A stretch of DNA of 5,205 nucleotides from NCBI GenBank assembly GCA_030647705.1, contig JAUSJJ010000277.1:1-5205 (forward strand), read 5' to 3'. Each line of letters starts with the position of its first letter. Within the stretch, counting starts at the first letter, position 1. This document shows positions 4,608-5,205 of this stretch, one piece after another. The stretch is from Dehalococcoidia bacterium. GTDB taxonomy: Bacteria; Chloroflexota; Dehalococcoidia; JAUSJJ01. The notes under the pieces are model-generated. The model saw only the letters and a list, made by a program, of their open reading frames with translations. It was not told the DNA's origin and ran no database searches. A program made the translations under genes and the position numbers.

Positions 4608-5205
4608 GTGCGGCTGGAGATCGGCTCTCTCTTGAAGGCGGAGCTGGCTGGAAGTCCGGAGTTCATGGGGATGGTGGCCGGCGCCTTGGAGGCGCAGAGG
4701 AAGGGGAACGCACTGGAAGGGGCGAGGTGGCTTCTTCTGAGTCTGGCTGCTTGCGAAGCCGCCGGTGGCGATTGGAATGAAGCAGTGCCGGCGGCTGCGG
4801 CGATCGAGCTGTTTATCACAGCCGGCGACCTCTTCGATGACATCGAGGACAGGGACATACCTTCTTCAGATGTGCCGCATGCGGCGAATGTGGCCTGTGC
4901 CTTGTTGCTCCTTAGTGAGAAGGCTGCCCTCAGGCTGAAAGACGGCAGGCAGGCGGTCGCAGTGTTGCACGCTATCTCCGGCGCCGGTACTCGGTCATGC
5001 GCCGGCCAATACCAGGACATCAGGTACGAGGCGTGTGAGTCCGTTACCGAACAGGCTTGGATGGACATGACCGACCTGAGGTCGGGGTCGCTGGTGGAAT
5101 GCGTTTGTCGCGTCGGCGCTATTGCGGGCACTGATGATGAGCAGCAGATAGAAACATACGCGCGTTTCGGGCGGTTGCTTGGCATAGCCGGGCAGATAAG
5201 CAACG
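4608..5205 (+). CDS. ComQ-like isoprenyl diphosphate synthase-fold protein, partial (runs off window)
   Basis: The reading frame opens after a stop at 4539-4541 and continues past the window edge; 199 residues are visible. Family members use a trans-prenyltransferase helical fold. AAIELFITAGDLFDDIEDRD places the first aspartate-rich motif DDIED at residues 77-81, the usual distance from the N-terminus. AGQYQD (132-137), RSGSL (158-162) and GIAGQISN (192-199) follow in family order. The RRG that normally follows the first Asp motif is absent, and Arg stands where chain-elongating enzymes usually have Lys before T/SG; both traits recall ComQ, which prenylates the ComX peptide. GTG at 4608 is chosen because AGGT (4597-4600) precedes it by 7 bases. 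TTG at 4557, overlapping the peptide gene after GAAGG, is an alternative. Peptide prenylation is inferred from this similarity plus the neighbouring Trp-ending peptide; an ordinary isoprenoid synthase is the alternative. Confidence 0.75.
   Translation, partial: MRLEIGSLLKAELAGSPEFMGMVAGALEAQRKGNALEGARWLLLSLAACEAAGGDWNEAVPAAAAIELFITAGDLFDDIEDRDIPSSDVPHAANVACALLLLSEKAALRLKDGRQAVAVLHAISGAGTRSCAGQYQDIRYEACESVTEQAWMDMTDLRSGSLVECVCRVGAIAGTDDEQQIETYARFGRLLGIAGQISN

Noticed and set aside
4385..5203. Long open frame on the minus strand opposite the peptide and ComQ-like genes
   Set aside because: Its translation is Ser/Ala/Arg-rich and shows no motif, while the plus strand gives a recognisable prenyl-synthase sequence with good ribosome binding sites. 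It is a shadow in GC-rich DNA.
1..5205. CRISPR array, tRNA, rRNA or insertion sequence
   Set aside because: No regularly spaced direct repeats, cloverleaf pattern, rRNA sequence or transposase was seen.

Overview
The window looks like a piece of chromosome from an uncultured, moderately GC-rich bacterium. My best guess is Chloroflexota, possibly Dehalococcoidia. The reasons are a bacterial PAC2-family protein, a PflX-type radical SAM protein and a WrbA-like flavoprotein side by side, extended -10 promoters reading TGnTATAAT, and hairpin-rich intergenic DNA. This placement is inference; there is no rRNA or other marker to test it.

Layout. Positions 1-242 hold no gene but a dense set of inverted repeats, including an interlocked pair that could form a pseudoknot-like fold inside a 127-bp outer stem. 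A PAC2-family gene (243-1166, minus) and a gamma-glutamylcyclotransferase-like gene (1373-1774, plus) diverge from a 206-bp spacer with two TATAAT promoters. The cyclotransferase gene converges with a radical SAM gene (1771-2694, minus) so tightly that both stop codons lie in one CTAG. That gene diverges from an iron-sulfur-flavoprotein-like reductase (2822-3418, plus; TTG start). The reductase converges with a class I methyltransferase (3438-4178, minus), with an imperfect inverted repeat between them. The methyltransferase diverges from the last unit, and both directions carry a perfect TTGACA -35 box.

The last unit is the most interesting part. A 70-residue peptide (4361-4573) has a charged helical leader like the LigA/Nif11-type leaders of ribosomal peptides and ends in a short Gly/Pro/Ala-rich tail with tryptophan as the second-to-last residue. 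Thirty-four bases downstream starts an isoprenyl-diphosphate-synthase-fold enzyme, cut by the window edge, whose visible sequence (DDIED motif without the usual RRG, GQYQD, RSGSL, QISN) resembles ComQ, the prenyltransferase that attaches an isoprenoid to a tryptophan near the C-terminus of ComX. Together they look like a ComQX-like prenylated-peptide system with a different kind of leader, outside Bacillus. The divergent methyltransferase may or may not belong to it.

The other genes look like single-gene units of general metabolism (glutathione-type peptide turnover, flavin redox, radical SAM chemistry, proteasome-chaperone-like fold) and show no obvious common pathway. Head-to-head and tail-to-tail pairs alternate through the whole window, so nearly every gene has its own promoter.
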